Part shown: positions 24,290-35,876 of the stretch, one piece after another
How positions within the stretch are numbered: position 1 is the stretch's first letter
How the letters are laid out: each line of letters opens with the position of its first letter
Origin: Pseudoscleropodium purum
Lineage: Eukaryota > Streptophyta > Bryopsida > Hypnales > Brachytheciaceae
Reading direction: 5' to 3'
DNA length: 64,000 nucleotides
Assembly (NCBI GenBank): GCA_963969395.1
Contig: OZ017805.1
Span: 1,550,001 to 1,614,000 of the forward strand
Notes under the pieces: model-generated
The model's database searches: none
Told to the model about the DNA's origin: nothing
Seen by the model: the letters and a program-made list of their open reading frames with translations, nothing else
Program-made: the position numbers and the translations under genes

Positions 24290-25850
24290 TTAATACACTA
24301 ATTTTGTAATAAAACTAAGAGATTTCAACAAGTTCAACGGGTGGTTAGCCACTTTATTGAGTAGAAATCTTGTCAAGGGCAACTTCTTTTTAAGGACAAC
24401 TTTGTATCCTCCAGAGCCACTATTGCCTTCATTTTCTTCCCAAACTACGTTTGGGAGTTTGGGATCCTCAACAACTTCAAGTGAGTGATCGCGGGCCCTA
24501 AAGGGTGAACTTGGGTTTTCAAAAGCCATTGTTGCCTTCATTTTCTTCCAAAACTATGCTTTTAGGTTTTTAGATGGATTTGGATCTTTGACAGCTTCAT
24601 ATAAGCGATTGTGGATCTAAGATAACCTCACATCCTTTGAAGGCGATTGTGGGTCCTAAGTGAAGAACTTGATTCCCTAGAAGCCACTATTGCCTTCATT
24701 TTCTTCCAAAACTATGTTTTGGAGTTTTCAAAGGGATATTGGTCTTGGGCGACTTCAACTAGATGACTGCGAGTCCTAAAGGGCAAACTCGGGTCCCCAA
24801 AAGCCACCATTGCCTTCATTTTCTTTGAAAACTATGTTTTGGGGTTTTGGGGAGATTTGGGTCGTAGGTGACTGCGGGTCTAGGACGACCTTGAGTCTTT
24901 AGATCATGATTGCGGGTCCTAAGGAGTAAACTTGGATCCCCAAAAGCCACCGTTGCCTTTATTTTCTTTCAAAACTATGTTTTGGGATTTGAAGGGGATT
25001 TTGGCCTTGGGCAACTTTGGATGAGTGACCATGGGCTTAGGACAACCTTGCGCTCTAAAAAGGCGACTATAGTTCTTAAAGGGCAAATTTGGGTCTCTAA
25101 AAGCCCTTGTTGCCTTCAATTTTTTCCAAAACTATGTTTTAGAGTTTTTAGAAGGGGATTTGGATCTTGGGCAACTTTGGGTCTTAAGCAATTTTGGATG
25201 AGTGACCACGAGTCTAAGGCGACCACGTGTTCTTAGAGAACAACCGTAGGTCCTAAGGAACGAACTCAGATCCCCGAAAGCCACCATTGCCTTCATTTCT
25301 TCCAAAACTATGTTTTGCAATTTTGGGAGAATTTTGGTCTTGGGCAACTTCAAGTGGGCGACCATAGGTCCTAAGAGGTGAACTTGATTCATCAAAAGCC
25401 ATCATTGCCTTCATTTCCTTCCAAAACTATGTTTTGGGATTTTAGAGGGGATTTGGGTCTTAGGTAATTTCAGGTGGGTGACCGCAGGTCTACAACAACC
25501 TTGGGTCCTTAGAGAGTGACTATAGGTCGTATGGGACAAACTTGGGTCCGCAAAAGCCTCCGTTGCCTTCACTTACTTCCAAAATTATGTTTTGGAATTT
25601 AGGGAGATTTGGGTCTTGAGTGACTTTAGGTGGGAACTACGGGTCTAGAGTGACCTTGGATTCGTAAAAGGCAATTGTGGGTCCTAAGGGGCAAATTTGG
25701 GTCCCTAATAGCCATCGATGCCTTCATTTTCTTCCAAAACTATGTTTTTAGGTTTTGAGAGAGATTTCAATTTTAGACAACTTCATGTGGGCGATTGTGG
25801 GTCAAGGATGACTTTGGAGCAAACTTGGGTATGCAAAAGCTAAATATTTT
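24290..25850. repeat. Variable tandem array, about ten units of 106-177 bp
   Basis: The phrase GCCTTCATTTTCTTCCAAAA with ACTATGTTTTGGG recurs near 24425, 24530, 24690, 24808, 24950, 25107, 25283, 25402, 25558 and 25719. Between occurrences lie a variable number of short words of the form GGGCGACTGCGGGTCCTAAG. The unequal spacing suggests loss or gain of these short inner words. The short words are the reverse complement style of the GGACCC-GTGGTCGCCC words in other arrays of the window. Open frames across the array are repeat artefacts. Confidence 0.8.
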
Positions 25851-26960
25851 TATCCTTTTCCTTTCCACTTGAAAAATTATTTATTAATACTTTTTGTTCC
25901 TAGAGTTGTCATATATTTGCATAGATAAAAACATTGACCACATTATGTGCCTCTAAATTTTAAAGAGTAATGTAATCATATTAACCACTTTTTATATGAT
26001 GTGCCATTTTAAAAATAATATCAAATATTGTAATTGCAATGTAGAAAGTTTCATATATTGAATCTTGAGTTTGAATTATCTTGTGCAAATATTTCGTAAT
26101 TTATGTCAAATAATGTACTCTAGTTTGTTTGCTTCTAAACTATTGCATAATAAAGTTTACAAAAATGAAGTTGAATTTCAATCCCTAAAAGACCAAAAGT
26201 TTCCTTCAGAGACTTGGAAAATTTGGATATGTTCTTAAAGTCTCAATTTTACATTGTGATTTTTTGAACATTTTTTGGAAAATAAGAAAATACATCATCT
26301 TTTTAAGAATATAACTTTTTGTTTCAATTGATGTCGAAAGCAAAAGTTATGTCACCATAAGCCAAAATAGAGGTTAGCAGGTAGCATCCAAAAAATTCAC
26401 AAAAGTTAAAATGAAATTTTAAAATTTTGTTTTTCAAATACAATTTTTTTGTTTAGATGTGAAAATTTTATTCATTCAATTTTGACTAGTGATGAGAAAG
26501 TTATAGGCAATCATCTTTTAGAGGCAATGTAAGCATTTTAATGTAAAAATGACTCATTGGATTCATTTTTTAATGCAATTTTTATAATTTTTCCAAAAAA
26601 ATGTTTAATTGGATTAAGTTTGCTCGCTAAAACAATTTCACTATTGGAATTTTTGTGATTTAATTCCATCATAGAGCTATTAATAATTTCATTTTGTTCA
26701 ATCTTGGACCTACTTCTATTTAAAAAAAAGTTTTAAGAATGAAAATGAAGTGTGCATTTTTGCAATTATTTTCTAGGCTTTGAATTCAATTTTTCAACAT
26801 AATTTTTATTAATTCAAATTCTATATTTCAAATTTTTCTACAAATGATAGTCAAAGTCATCTGAAATTGCATGCCAACATTCAAAAAATTGTTTTTTAAA
26901 CTTTGAATGCTAATATCTTCTAATCTGTGCGGTCAAACTTCATGAAATTTTTACTACATG
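25850..26960. other. AT-rich spacer, no gene seen
   Basis: AT-rich, with no gene or repeat that I can support. Confidence 0.5.
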
Positions 26961-26961
26961 A

Positions 26962-27153
26962 CACTAGTAGAAAACATAAGAACTCTAGCACAATTTTGCT
27001 TATTTGGTCACATTGTCCCAGTGAATATTTTGTTGATTTTAATAGAAATTTGTTAAAATCAATAGATTTCTATTGAAATCAACAAAATATTGACCGGAAA
27101 AACATGACCAAATCAACAAAATTTTGTTAAAGTTCCTACGTTTTCTACTAATG
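26962..27153. mobile_element. CACTA-type MITE, about 192 bp
   Basis: The element starts CACTAGTAGAAAA and ends with the inverse complement of CATTAGTAGAAAA, a 12-of-13 match to the ends typical of plant CACTA transposons. The 3-bp TGA lies on both sides (26959-26961 and 27154-27156), as expected for this superfamily. The inside contains a nested inverted repeat around AATTTGTTAAAATCAATAGA. There is no coding capacity, so it would depend on a transposase from elsewhere. Confidence 0.75.
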
Positions 27154-27279
27154 TGATTTTAGACAAGTGAAGTACAAGATTCTATGGTTAAGTTTAAAAA
27201 ATATATATTTTTTGTTTTTTTGGATGAATGCAATAGAACTAGCAGTTTTGAATTAGAGTACAAGAGGTTTTCCTATCTA

Positions 27280-27620
27280 CTATCACCCACCTACAGTCAC
27301 CCTTACTTGAAGTCGCCTACCTGTAGTTGTCCAACACCCACAATCGCTCACTCGCCATCATCCCTACTTGAAGTTGCCCACTTGCAGTTGTCCAATACCC
27401 ATAATCGCCCACCCACAATCACTCTTACCTGAGGTCGCCCACATGTAGTTGTCCAACACCCACGGTCGTCCACCTATAGTCACCCCTATCTGAGGTTGTC
27501 CACCTATAATCACCCTACACCTACAATCGCCTACCTGCAATCACCCTTACCTAAGGTTGTCCACCTACAATTGCTTAACACCTATAGTCGCCCATTATTC
27601 GTGGTCGCCTTTCCATGTTA
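27280..27620. repeat. Array of short GTCGCCCACCTGTAGT-type words
   Basis: Words such as CACCCTTACCTGAGGTCGCC, CACTTGCAGTTGTCCAACAC and CCCATAGTCGCC repeat imperfectly with about 20-bp steps. They belong to the same word family as the arrays at 7640, 12005 and 24290. Confidence 0.65.
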
Positions 27621-27719
27621 GACCTACATGCGCCCTCAAAATATGCCACGTGGATGCCACATGGTAGCCAAATAGGCTAAGGTAAATAAGGATAATTTTT
27701 AAGAAGCCAAAGGATAAAA

Positions 27720-28672
27720 TTGACTTTACTAGATGGACGGAGGGGTCTATTGAACGTCTTGGATGTCGTGTTCATCATGTTGTTCGTCTATCAAGGAAGA
27801 CAACCCTAATAGTAGTGTAGGTCTCAAGTTATTCCGCAAAAATGGTCCAAGAAGAATTTGGTGAAGGATGCTATGCGAAGATAGGAATCATTAGGAATAC
27901 GATAAGCTCAAGCAGGTGGTTCGCGGATTTGCTAATATTAGTTAGTTCAACGTGTAGATTGAGCTGAACTATAGGGTAGATAAATAAATATTGGGTAGCT
28001 TTGTATGTCTGCGTTAAAGCTGAAGTTCAGATGAAGTATATCTGAAGGTTACTTCCTATAGTAGGGATCTGCATTGAGCATTTCTTGTATGGATTCTTAA
28101 TCTAGTATCCTAGTTGTTTATATGTGTAAATGCTATGTTGTCTAATAGACATTCTCTTCTATAAAGATGGTGAGCATGGCAACGTCTCCTACATCCAATG
28201 GTCACCTTCATTGCGTAGCTTCTATTAACTCCATACTTGATTACAAGCAATATGTGATTCTTAGTATAGGGAACTTTTTGTGTTCCACACCAATCGTCAA
28301 TTCAACTATGGACTTTTTTATCAAGCCTGTCGATGACGGGTGGTCGATAGTCTTCCAAATTGAAAACCATGTTTGTTAGTTTCCTACTCACCACCATTGT
28401 TGCACTTGAGGGACCTTAAGAAGTCATTGATGTCACTAACGGCTTTGGACAGATTCACTCAAATGAGGCACGACGAAGACACAAACTACCCATTTTCTAT
28501 GCCGGAGTTTGAACTTCAAGTGCAAACATTGCCAATTGAGGTAGTTTTAGATGTAACGGATAAACCATCCAAGCTCCCTTGCCATCAGGCACCATCTCAT
28601 GTGAATAGAGTGAAGAGAAAGCATGATGGACCTTCATATAGTCACTATTCTACTCTAAGTTTGGATTCATAG
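27720..28672 (+). pseudogene. Unidentified coding relic
   Basis: Several adjoining frames have protein-like composition, for example KMVQEEFGEGCYAKIG near 27840 and a last 99-codon frame (28373-28672) ending at TAG with a basic patch VNRVKRKHDGPSYSH. Stops and frame changes separate them, so this is at best the remains of a gene. I do not recognise a domain. It follows a short-word array, as does the relic at 9429. Confidence 0.3.
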
Positions 28673-29500
28673 GAACAAAGGTTGTTGTAAGCACAAGAGA
28701 GGGAATATTGTCAACAGTAGAGGAGGATTAACAATAGGTAAAGTTGTTGTCTAGAAATTTTGAAGGCTTTACGAAAATTGAAGAGTACAATGCATATAAG
28801 ATAGCAATTTGCTTATACTAGATAGTAAAGTCATGTAGATATTGCGTGCTAGTGTATAGGTGTTTCGTATTCACTACATACTATGGAATATTTTAGAGGA
28901 CTCTTACATACATTCAAATAATGTCTATCATGAAGACACTCCCATTTCATTGAAAAACTCTCATTTTAGTGAATATAGTGTTTAAGTAAGTTTTGGGTTT
29001 GTCAAAGGCTATTTAAGCCCAAACATTCATCAAACTTCTTCACTTTTCTCATTTCAATTTGACTCCTCATCTTTATTTTGTTGAAAACCCCCAATTTGTT
29101 AGAATTGTTAGATTTCTTTGTCTAGGAGTTAGAGCTGATAGCATTCAAATTATTTTTATGATCCAATAAACCATTAGAAAACTAGTTGATTTTGATAGTC
29201 ACTCACTAATAGGTAGAGAAAATTCCCAAAAAATCAAACACTTGTTAGTTTGTTTTAGTTCTATTATTTTGATAGCCAAACGCCTATGAAAACTATAACC
29301 TCTAAAATGATTTTAACCATTACAGTTCCTTCTTAGTTATACATTCTAGTTATCAAAATTAGATTCACACCCTATTAGCTAGATTACAATCCATTTAGTA
29401 ATTATATTTTGATAATAATTATTACTCATTAGTCATTCATTTTGTTTTTCTTTGTTTCTTTTGTTTCAGTTTTTTTAACAAAAAATCGTCCAATCCAAAC
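28673..29500. other. AT-rich spacer, no gene seen
   Basis: AT-rich noncoding sequence with nothing supported. Confidence 0.45.
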
Positions 29501-29509
29501 TCATACAAT

Positions 29510-29760
29510 AGCCAATCCGGAGCCAGAGGTTGGTTGATCAAAGGGGACTAAGCCAGAGTTGGTTGATTGGGGAGAGATTGGGTCACAAACAAGAAGATAT
29601 TGAGCCGCGACAGGCAGGTATTAGGTCGTGGACAAGGTGAGTATCGGTAACGAAGGGGCTGACTGATCGGAGAGACTAAGCCCAAGCTGGTTGATTGTAG
29701 AGAGATTGAGTTAGAGGCTAGTTGATTGGAGAGAGACTCAATCAAGTAAGTAAACATCAA
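29510..29760. repeat. Degenerate minisatellite of GGTTGATTGGAGAGAGATTGAG words
   Basis: Phrases such as GTTGGTTGATTGGGGAGAGA, GCTGGTTGATTGTAGAGAGA and GCTAGTTGATTGGAGAGAGA recur at irregular distances. It is noncoding on both strands as far as I can tell. Confidence 0.6.
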
Positions 29761-29769
29761 AACTTTGAT

Positions 29770-31550
29770 TTAAAAATCAAATTATGGTTAGTTGTTGCTC
29801 GCCACACCCATAAGTTTGAGTTTTAAAACAAAATTCCACACTCATATACTCTCTAGGAATCACCTCTAACACTAACATTCCATGCTAACAATTCAAAACT
29901 CTCAACAACCAAATAGCAAATGATGAAATTTACAAACTAGAAGGAAAATAAGTAGGCTAGGAAGGTTGGCAACTTTACAAAGGAATAAACGATTAAAAAA
30001 TAATATTTTAGTAAGCATCTCACTATTCAATTTAGCATCATTCATTCACTTTTATTCCTTTCCTATTTATTACTATTCATCAAGGAATTTCCGTTGAATT
30101 TTATTTAGATTACTACTGAAGAATTTGGTTGTTAGTCATTAATTGTGATTCCATTTGGAATTAGTTGGCCAAATGTTGTTTTGGATTTGTTTTATTAGGC
30201 CTAATAAGCCAAAACAATAAAACAAAACGCCAACTAATACTTCCAAAATAATTAGGGACTTGACAATTAATTAAAATTTAACAATTAAATTTGATTTGAT
30301 ATAGTGAATTAGTTGTTTTAAATATTAAAATAATTTCTAAAAAAAATTTAGAATTTATTTGAATTGCTCCTAAGCAATGTAATACAACCATTAAATCAAA
30401 CTATATTCTTGAAAAGGGGACTAAAATTAAAACCAATGGCATAGACAATCATGGACAAAAAAGGATACTATGAAACTATACATCTAGTCATGTGTAGGGA
30501 CGGGACAATAGATTCCTTCAAAGGAGACGAAGGAATCTATTAACATACTAGTCGATTATTTTGTTGTAATTTTTATTGCAATTGGGTTAAAAACTTTGAA
30601 TTTAAGTCAATGTAGAAATTTAAGTAGTTAGAATTTTGGTAGTTAGAATTAATTTAGAAGTAGCCAAAGAATTATCAAAAGGAACTTAAAGAATTTAGAG
30701 GAAATTAGCATCTTAAAGAAATTAGATTCAAAATTCATCCCAATAGTTCAAAGAATAGGCTTAAAAAAGAATAAATAAGAATATTCTTTAAGAATTATTA
30801 AAGAATATTTTAGAAAGAAAACCAAATAAAAAATATTTTATAGATTCCAAATCCATCTTATTTTGGAAATTGCCCAATTTTTGAAGTAATGAAGTGTGGA
30901 TGAAGTTTTGTCCCATTCTGGATGTAATTTTCCAAAATAGGTCAAAATTGGGATTTTTCTTGAAAAATTGTTAGTTTAATTAACCAACAATCATGCTTTA
31001 AAATTTAGGACTATTTAGAATTAATTTAAAATTTTTAGATATTGGATGAAGTTTTCAAAGTAGAATTAAGGTAATTTTCATCCTTTAATAACTTCCAGTA
31101 GAAAGCGTAGAATTTGAAGTCTTTTATCATTTCGCAAAGAGTAATTCATTCCCTATAACTTAGCTTAGACAAATCAATTAGATTAGTTTTTAATTTCTAG
31201 TTTACAATTGAATCCTTGAACGAGTTAGATAGTTTTTAAACACTTAATTTAGGTTAAAAACATAAAAACAAAGTGTCCATTGCTTGGAAGGCCAATGAAA
31301 ACTACATTTAAGAAACCCTATAAGAAATCACTAACATTGCCGCTAGAACCTGTGTGCATGTTTTTACTCTAGGGGTGGAGTCGAAAACACTCACATTTTG
31401 GGTGCTTTTGTCGAGAGTCTAGAATATTTCTTTTTAGAATCTAGACTTGTTGAGGCATTAATTTAAAGTGCTATTTGAACTATTAAGGGATTTGTCCTAG
31501 CACTGACTTTATCTTGAGACAAGCCTATTTTTTATCCATACGAGTGTTGG
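29770..31550. other. AT-rich spacer, no gene seen
   Basis: AT-rich sequence with long A/T runs. No gene, RNA or clear repeat can be supported. Confidence 0.5.
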
Positions 31551-31555
31551 TTGAA

Positions 31556-31802
31556 GATTAGACGGGATCAATCAACCAAGACCTATGAGCTCTACGAGGG
31601 AGACAAAAGCAATAAGGACAACAAGGTGTTTCCTATGGAAGGCCTACTAGTCAAACCGAATCAATTGGAATTGTCTTACGAGTATTGGTATCACCTTGCT
31701 CGTTAGTACTTAGCAAATCCAAACCGCTATACACCCTCCATTGTGAAAGCCATCAACTTGGGCTTATTCAGAGTAGATGAGATGGAGATTTTCCAATACA
31801 TG
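31556..31802 (+). pseudogene. Unidentified coding relic, part left of solo LTR 3
   Basis: A frame with one stop reads protein-like sequence (KVFPMEGLLVKPNQLELSYE, then NPNRYTPSIVKAINLGLF) up to the LTR. The open frame and codon-like composition suggest a coding relic, split by the LTR at the duplicated ACATG. The continuation to the right (35081 onward) has several stops. No domain is recognised; its position upstream of a degenerate gag could mean it belongs to the same old element. Confidence 0.35.
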
Positions 31803-34800
31803 TGTCGCAGCTTAAAATTTTGATTTTCTTAGTATACACCAAAATAGGAACGGAAACTAGTCATTAGGGAACCGAATCCGATAAGGTGGAGAAGGAAAAC
31901 TCAAAATTAGCACGGAATATGAAGTAGTGGGCCTCTTGGATCTAATCCGGTCAGGAGTAACTAATGACGGAAAAGGAATGCAACACGGATTAGGTCTAGG
32001 ACCGGATTATGATGATAAACCGGATTATGATGGTAAACCGGAAAGGGTCCAGAGACTATATAAGGAGGAGCTTTCACTGTTGCACCCCCTTTTAGAAACT
32101 CGACCTTGAGCGTGCGCGGTTGAGTTTTTGGCGTTTGTGCGTTTGTGTTCTGTTTGTTTTTATTCCGGTTGAGATCGGAGAGAGAACGTGAGCAAAGGGA
32201 CATGCGGCTAGGAGAGAGTGAGGTAGATTCGAGTGGGAATGCCTCCGCTACGTAGGTTTAGACCAGCGAGTCCCTCTAGAGGCGAGGTGAAGCTCCGGAA
32301 AGTCATTCCGGTTATTCCCTCCACAGAGCCGGAAAAGTCTCAACTCATGGAGGATCTCAACTCCATGGGTTGCCTAGGGTTTGCAGAGAAACCCTGGGGT
32401 TTTAGGGAGGAGAGAATGGTCAAGGAGCTCCTCGGAAAGCTGTCCAACCAGTTTGACAACACCGTGAGAGGAACTCCCGTCCGTTGGAACGAGGGAATGT
32501 GGAGAGCGGTTTACGGTTTCCGGGCAGGAGGTTTAGGGATGGCGAACCGGAAGGATGAGTTCGTCTGAGGGAAGTTCCAGGGAGCCGTCAACCCGAAGGA
32601 CGGATACGCGGTCGAGGATTGCATGGATGACCGACACCATCGGCTCCTGCAATTCCTGGTTCCGGTTCTTCACCCGGAAAAGCCGACTTGGGTGACGATC
32701 ACCCTCGGCAACACCATTTTCGGTGCCCTCAGTGGTACCCGGAAAGTGGACTGGGCACGGATCATTTCCGATCTCGTGGCCCAACTCGTTAGTAGGGTTG
32801 GGAAGAAAAGGGCCACTCCAGTGTGCCCTTACCTCTTCCACCTCTATCGGGAACACCAAGTCCTTACCGACACGGAAGAGAAGGTGTGGAAGACTCAGGA
32901 AGTCCTCCTGAAGTATGGGGAGTTGGAAACGGATGACGAGGCCGAATCCGATTCCGGGTCAGAACGGGAGTCGAGCGAGGAAGAGGAGGAGCCGATGCCG
33001 CCCATCAAGCAACAGAAGTTGATGCCTCCACACAAGCGCGGGACGCCTCCCGGTCAAGACAGACCGGCCCCGGAAGAGAGACCGGAAGCCGAGAAGACCG
33101 TTTCCGGGGGAGACCCGGAAATGCAAGATCCGTTCAACGGTCTTATCAACGTCCTCTGCAACATCAGGGCGGATTGGGAGGTCAAGCACAGGACGCTTTC
33201 GGCGATCGAAAAGTTGGTAGGTGCACCACCGGACAGCAAGTTGGCAGAACAGGTGGCGGAGTGCATCACCAATCCGGAAGAGACCCGGAAACAAGAAGCA
33301 GAGATCCGCCGGTTGCAGGAGGAGGTGGATAACCTGAAGGCAACTCTTTTTGCCTATCGGGAAGACGTGACGGCCACCCGGGAGATGGCGGAGGAAACTC
33401 GGAAGATAGCCGAGCGAATCAAGGCGACCCTTGGAGAAACCGGAACGGCCGCCGCCAAAGCGAAGCTCTTCGACGAGAAGATCCACGAAGAGAAGAAACT
33501 ATCCGGTTCCCGGATGGTCCGGATTCTCGTCGACTTCGCTGAGCAGGTGGAGACGGCAATGGTGGAGGGGCGGAAGGCTGCGGACCGGATCGAGGAAAGC
33601 AGCCGGAAGCTGACTGGAGCGACGTGCTCCAAGGGGATTCATCTTTCGGATATCTCGCTACCGGATATCTTTCCGGACGCGACTATTGCGAAGGATAGGA
33701 AGGATTGGACTCCTGAGTCCAAGAAGTCTACCCGGGCTGAGACTCTGGGCAGGAGACCGGATGTTACAATCGACTTGGAGTCTTCACCCGGATCTAACCC
33801 TGCAGAGGGGGAACGGATCCGGAACTTGAGTGAAGTCTTCGAGGAGCTGGTTCCCGAGGTTGGAAGCCCGACAATAGGATCTAGGGTTGTAGAGTAGATA
33901 GGATTTTGATTTCAGTTAGGAGTAGGAGTGGATCCGGATCCGGATCCGGCTCAACAGTATTAGGTCAGACCGGAAAATTAGATTAGGGTGGCGGCGGACC
34001 CCCACGGGTTTTCCGCTCCTTTTTGTGCTTTTAGGGTTTTTACCCTTTGTATATAAATCGGTTCCTGAGATGGGAATTGGGAGTTGTTCATTTTGCAAAC
34101 TTCTTGTACCTTTCTCTTCTCCTCATTGTGTGTCTCTCTCCAGCGCGACAGGATTGTATGATGTGGAGTTAGGATAGTACGAGCCGGTTTGCGAGTGATT
34201 TCTCCCCTTGGTGTTTCTTTTCCGATCCTAGGTGCATGTGAGTAGGTATCGAAGAGTTGGGAGTGAACTTAGTTCCTCAGCACGTCTAGAGTTTGAGATT
34301 CCGGGTGAGAAAGCCGTTGTTAGGCTAGGCGGGTAGGGAGGGATTCCTAAGCTGCGCTAGAACTCCCGGGTGGGAAATCCGGTCGAGTGTCCGATCTCCT
34401 GTGAGGTCTCACTACCCGTATGGGTAACGGAAGAACTTTAGTTGATGTTGGAACGGATGAGTGCACTTGTAACCACCTGTCTTCGCACGGATCGGAAGTA
34501 GCATCAAGGTCGTTGTAGTACGAGAGGGTCGAGTGTGGGGTCTTTGTGTGACCTACAACCCAGATTGCTATCTGGGTTGTTGTAAAGGACCAAACCGGAT
34601 CCGGATTAGCTTAGGAGTTTAGGAAGTAGGATAGTGGGTCTTCAGCCACTATAAGTCACGGAAGGAGTGGTGGGCCTACCACTCTCAAAATTAAGCGGCG
34701 ACCCCTCTGATGGTGAAACAGAGGCAAAACCAAACCGGATAGGACTACGGATACAAGATGACCATCCCGACCGAATTGGTCAAGACGGATTTCCAGAATC

Positions 34801-35080
34801 GGAAGTTGTGAGATCCTGGGATTTGGGTATTTGTATGGACCGGATAGTTAGTAGGACCGGAAGAAGGGGAAATCCGGTCTATAGTTATCCGGTGTGGTGG
34901 TATTTCTGGTTCTAGATCTAGGACCGGAAAGTAAGGTTGGGATACTGACTTAGCTTAACTGCTTAATAGAGCTAGATACTTCACAGGATCTCGTGGGTTC
35001 GATCTTTAGAGTCACTTAGTTATACTCTAGACCGATTTTTGTGAGTATAATGGGGAATTGACCTACCCTGTGCTGCGACA
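31803..35080 (+). mobile_element. Solo LTR 3 (plus) of the long-LTR gypsy family
   Basis: The 3278-bp LTR has the family ends and a perfect 5-bp duplication ACATG (31798-31802 and 35081-35085). A TATATAAGG lies near 32055 before the internal gene and TATATAAAT near 34049 after it. No internal retrotransposon domain remains. It interrupts an unidentified coding relic. Confidence 0.95.
32239..33897 (+). pseudogene. LTR-embedded ORF, copy in solo LTR 3, one nonsense codon
   Basis: ATG at 32239 opens the LTR-embedded protein. The frame is interrupted only by a TGA at 32566-32568, where intact copies have CGA (C-to-T at a CpG), and continues in the same frame to 33897. All features of the protein are present: the core, the acidic run, a mutated basic cluster (IKQQK instead of IKRQK) and the helical tail. 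It is more diverged than the copies at 5375 and 50893. Confidence 0.85.
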
Positions 35081-35830
35081 ACATGTTATTCTAATGAAAA
35101 GTGGTGTTGGCTATATGGAGGTTTGAGGCAACCTTTACACAAGAGTGTTACAAGGCCAGATATCTATCTTACCACAACAACAAACCATTGTCACATTTAC
35201 CCACCTTTGCGATTCATTAGACAACATTGTCACCACTATAGCTAGGCAATCTTTATTGTTTCTACTCACTAGACACTGAATGTGAGCAAATTGAAGAGAA
35301 CCCTTACATTTAGTTGGAGGACTTCCTTATGTGGCACATTGACAATAGTCACATCACTTTGGGCTATTGGAGAGGCATATCATCTTGCCTTATTTTGCCA
35401 CACTTGAGCCCAAAGTACCATCTCAAGTATATTGCGGAGTATTGTACTGCTTGTGAACCTTGCCAAGACACAAAAGACATCTGTGTTTCTTTCTACACAG
35501 CTCCCGGGGCTAAATGCTTGCATTGACCCAAATTTCATCCACATTTCTATTCTTTCCTCAGCAAAGGCAAGAAAACTTGTTCAATCTACATAAAAAATGC
35601 AACCTTCTTCAACAACGCTTCCACATGGTAGTGTCATTTGGGAGACATCGAGAGAATCAAGGAGGAGCAAATATCTTATTTCTTCAAGATCTAACCATCT
35701 ATGGCAGAGATCATTGGCACTCTGATTTGTGTAGATTAGGGGATAGCCACCGCACTAGTAACTTAGTAGTTGAGCAGCTAGCTTCTACTATATTTATGTG
35801 TTGTATTTGAATGAATTTTCATTTTTATAT
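35081..35830 (+). pseudogene. Unidentified coding relic, part right of solo LTR 3
   Basis: A segment with protein-like frames (ILPHLSPKYHLKYIAEYC, followed by ACEPCQDTKD) interrupted by stops. It carries on from the relic left of the LTR. It has closely spaced cysteines (C-x5-C-x2-C) but no family I can name. It precedes the degenerate gag at 35877. Confidence 0.3.
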
Positions 35831-35876
35831 ATGATTGGATTGGATTTGCGTGAATCTAGACTTTATGAAGTCTTAG

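Noticed and set aside
24910..25395. Open frames of about 100 codons on both strands in the variable array
   Set aside because: They are translations of the repeat units and change with the unit spacing.
27184..27432. 82-codon frame over the short-word array
   Set aside because: Its second half is a low-complexity translation of the repeat.
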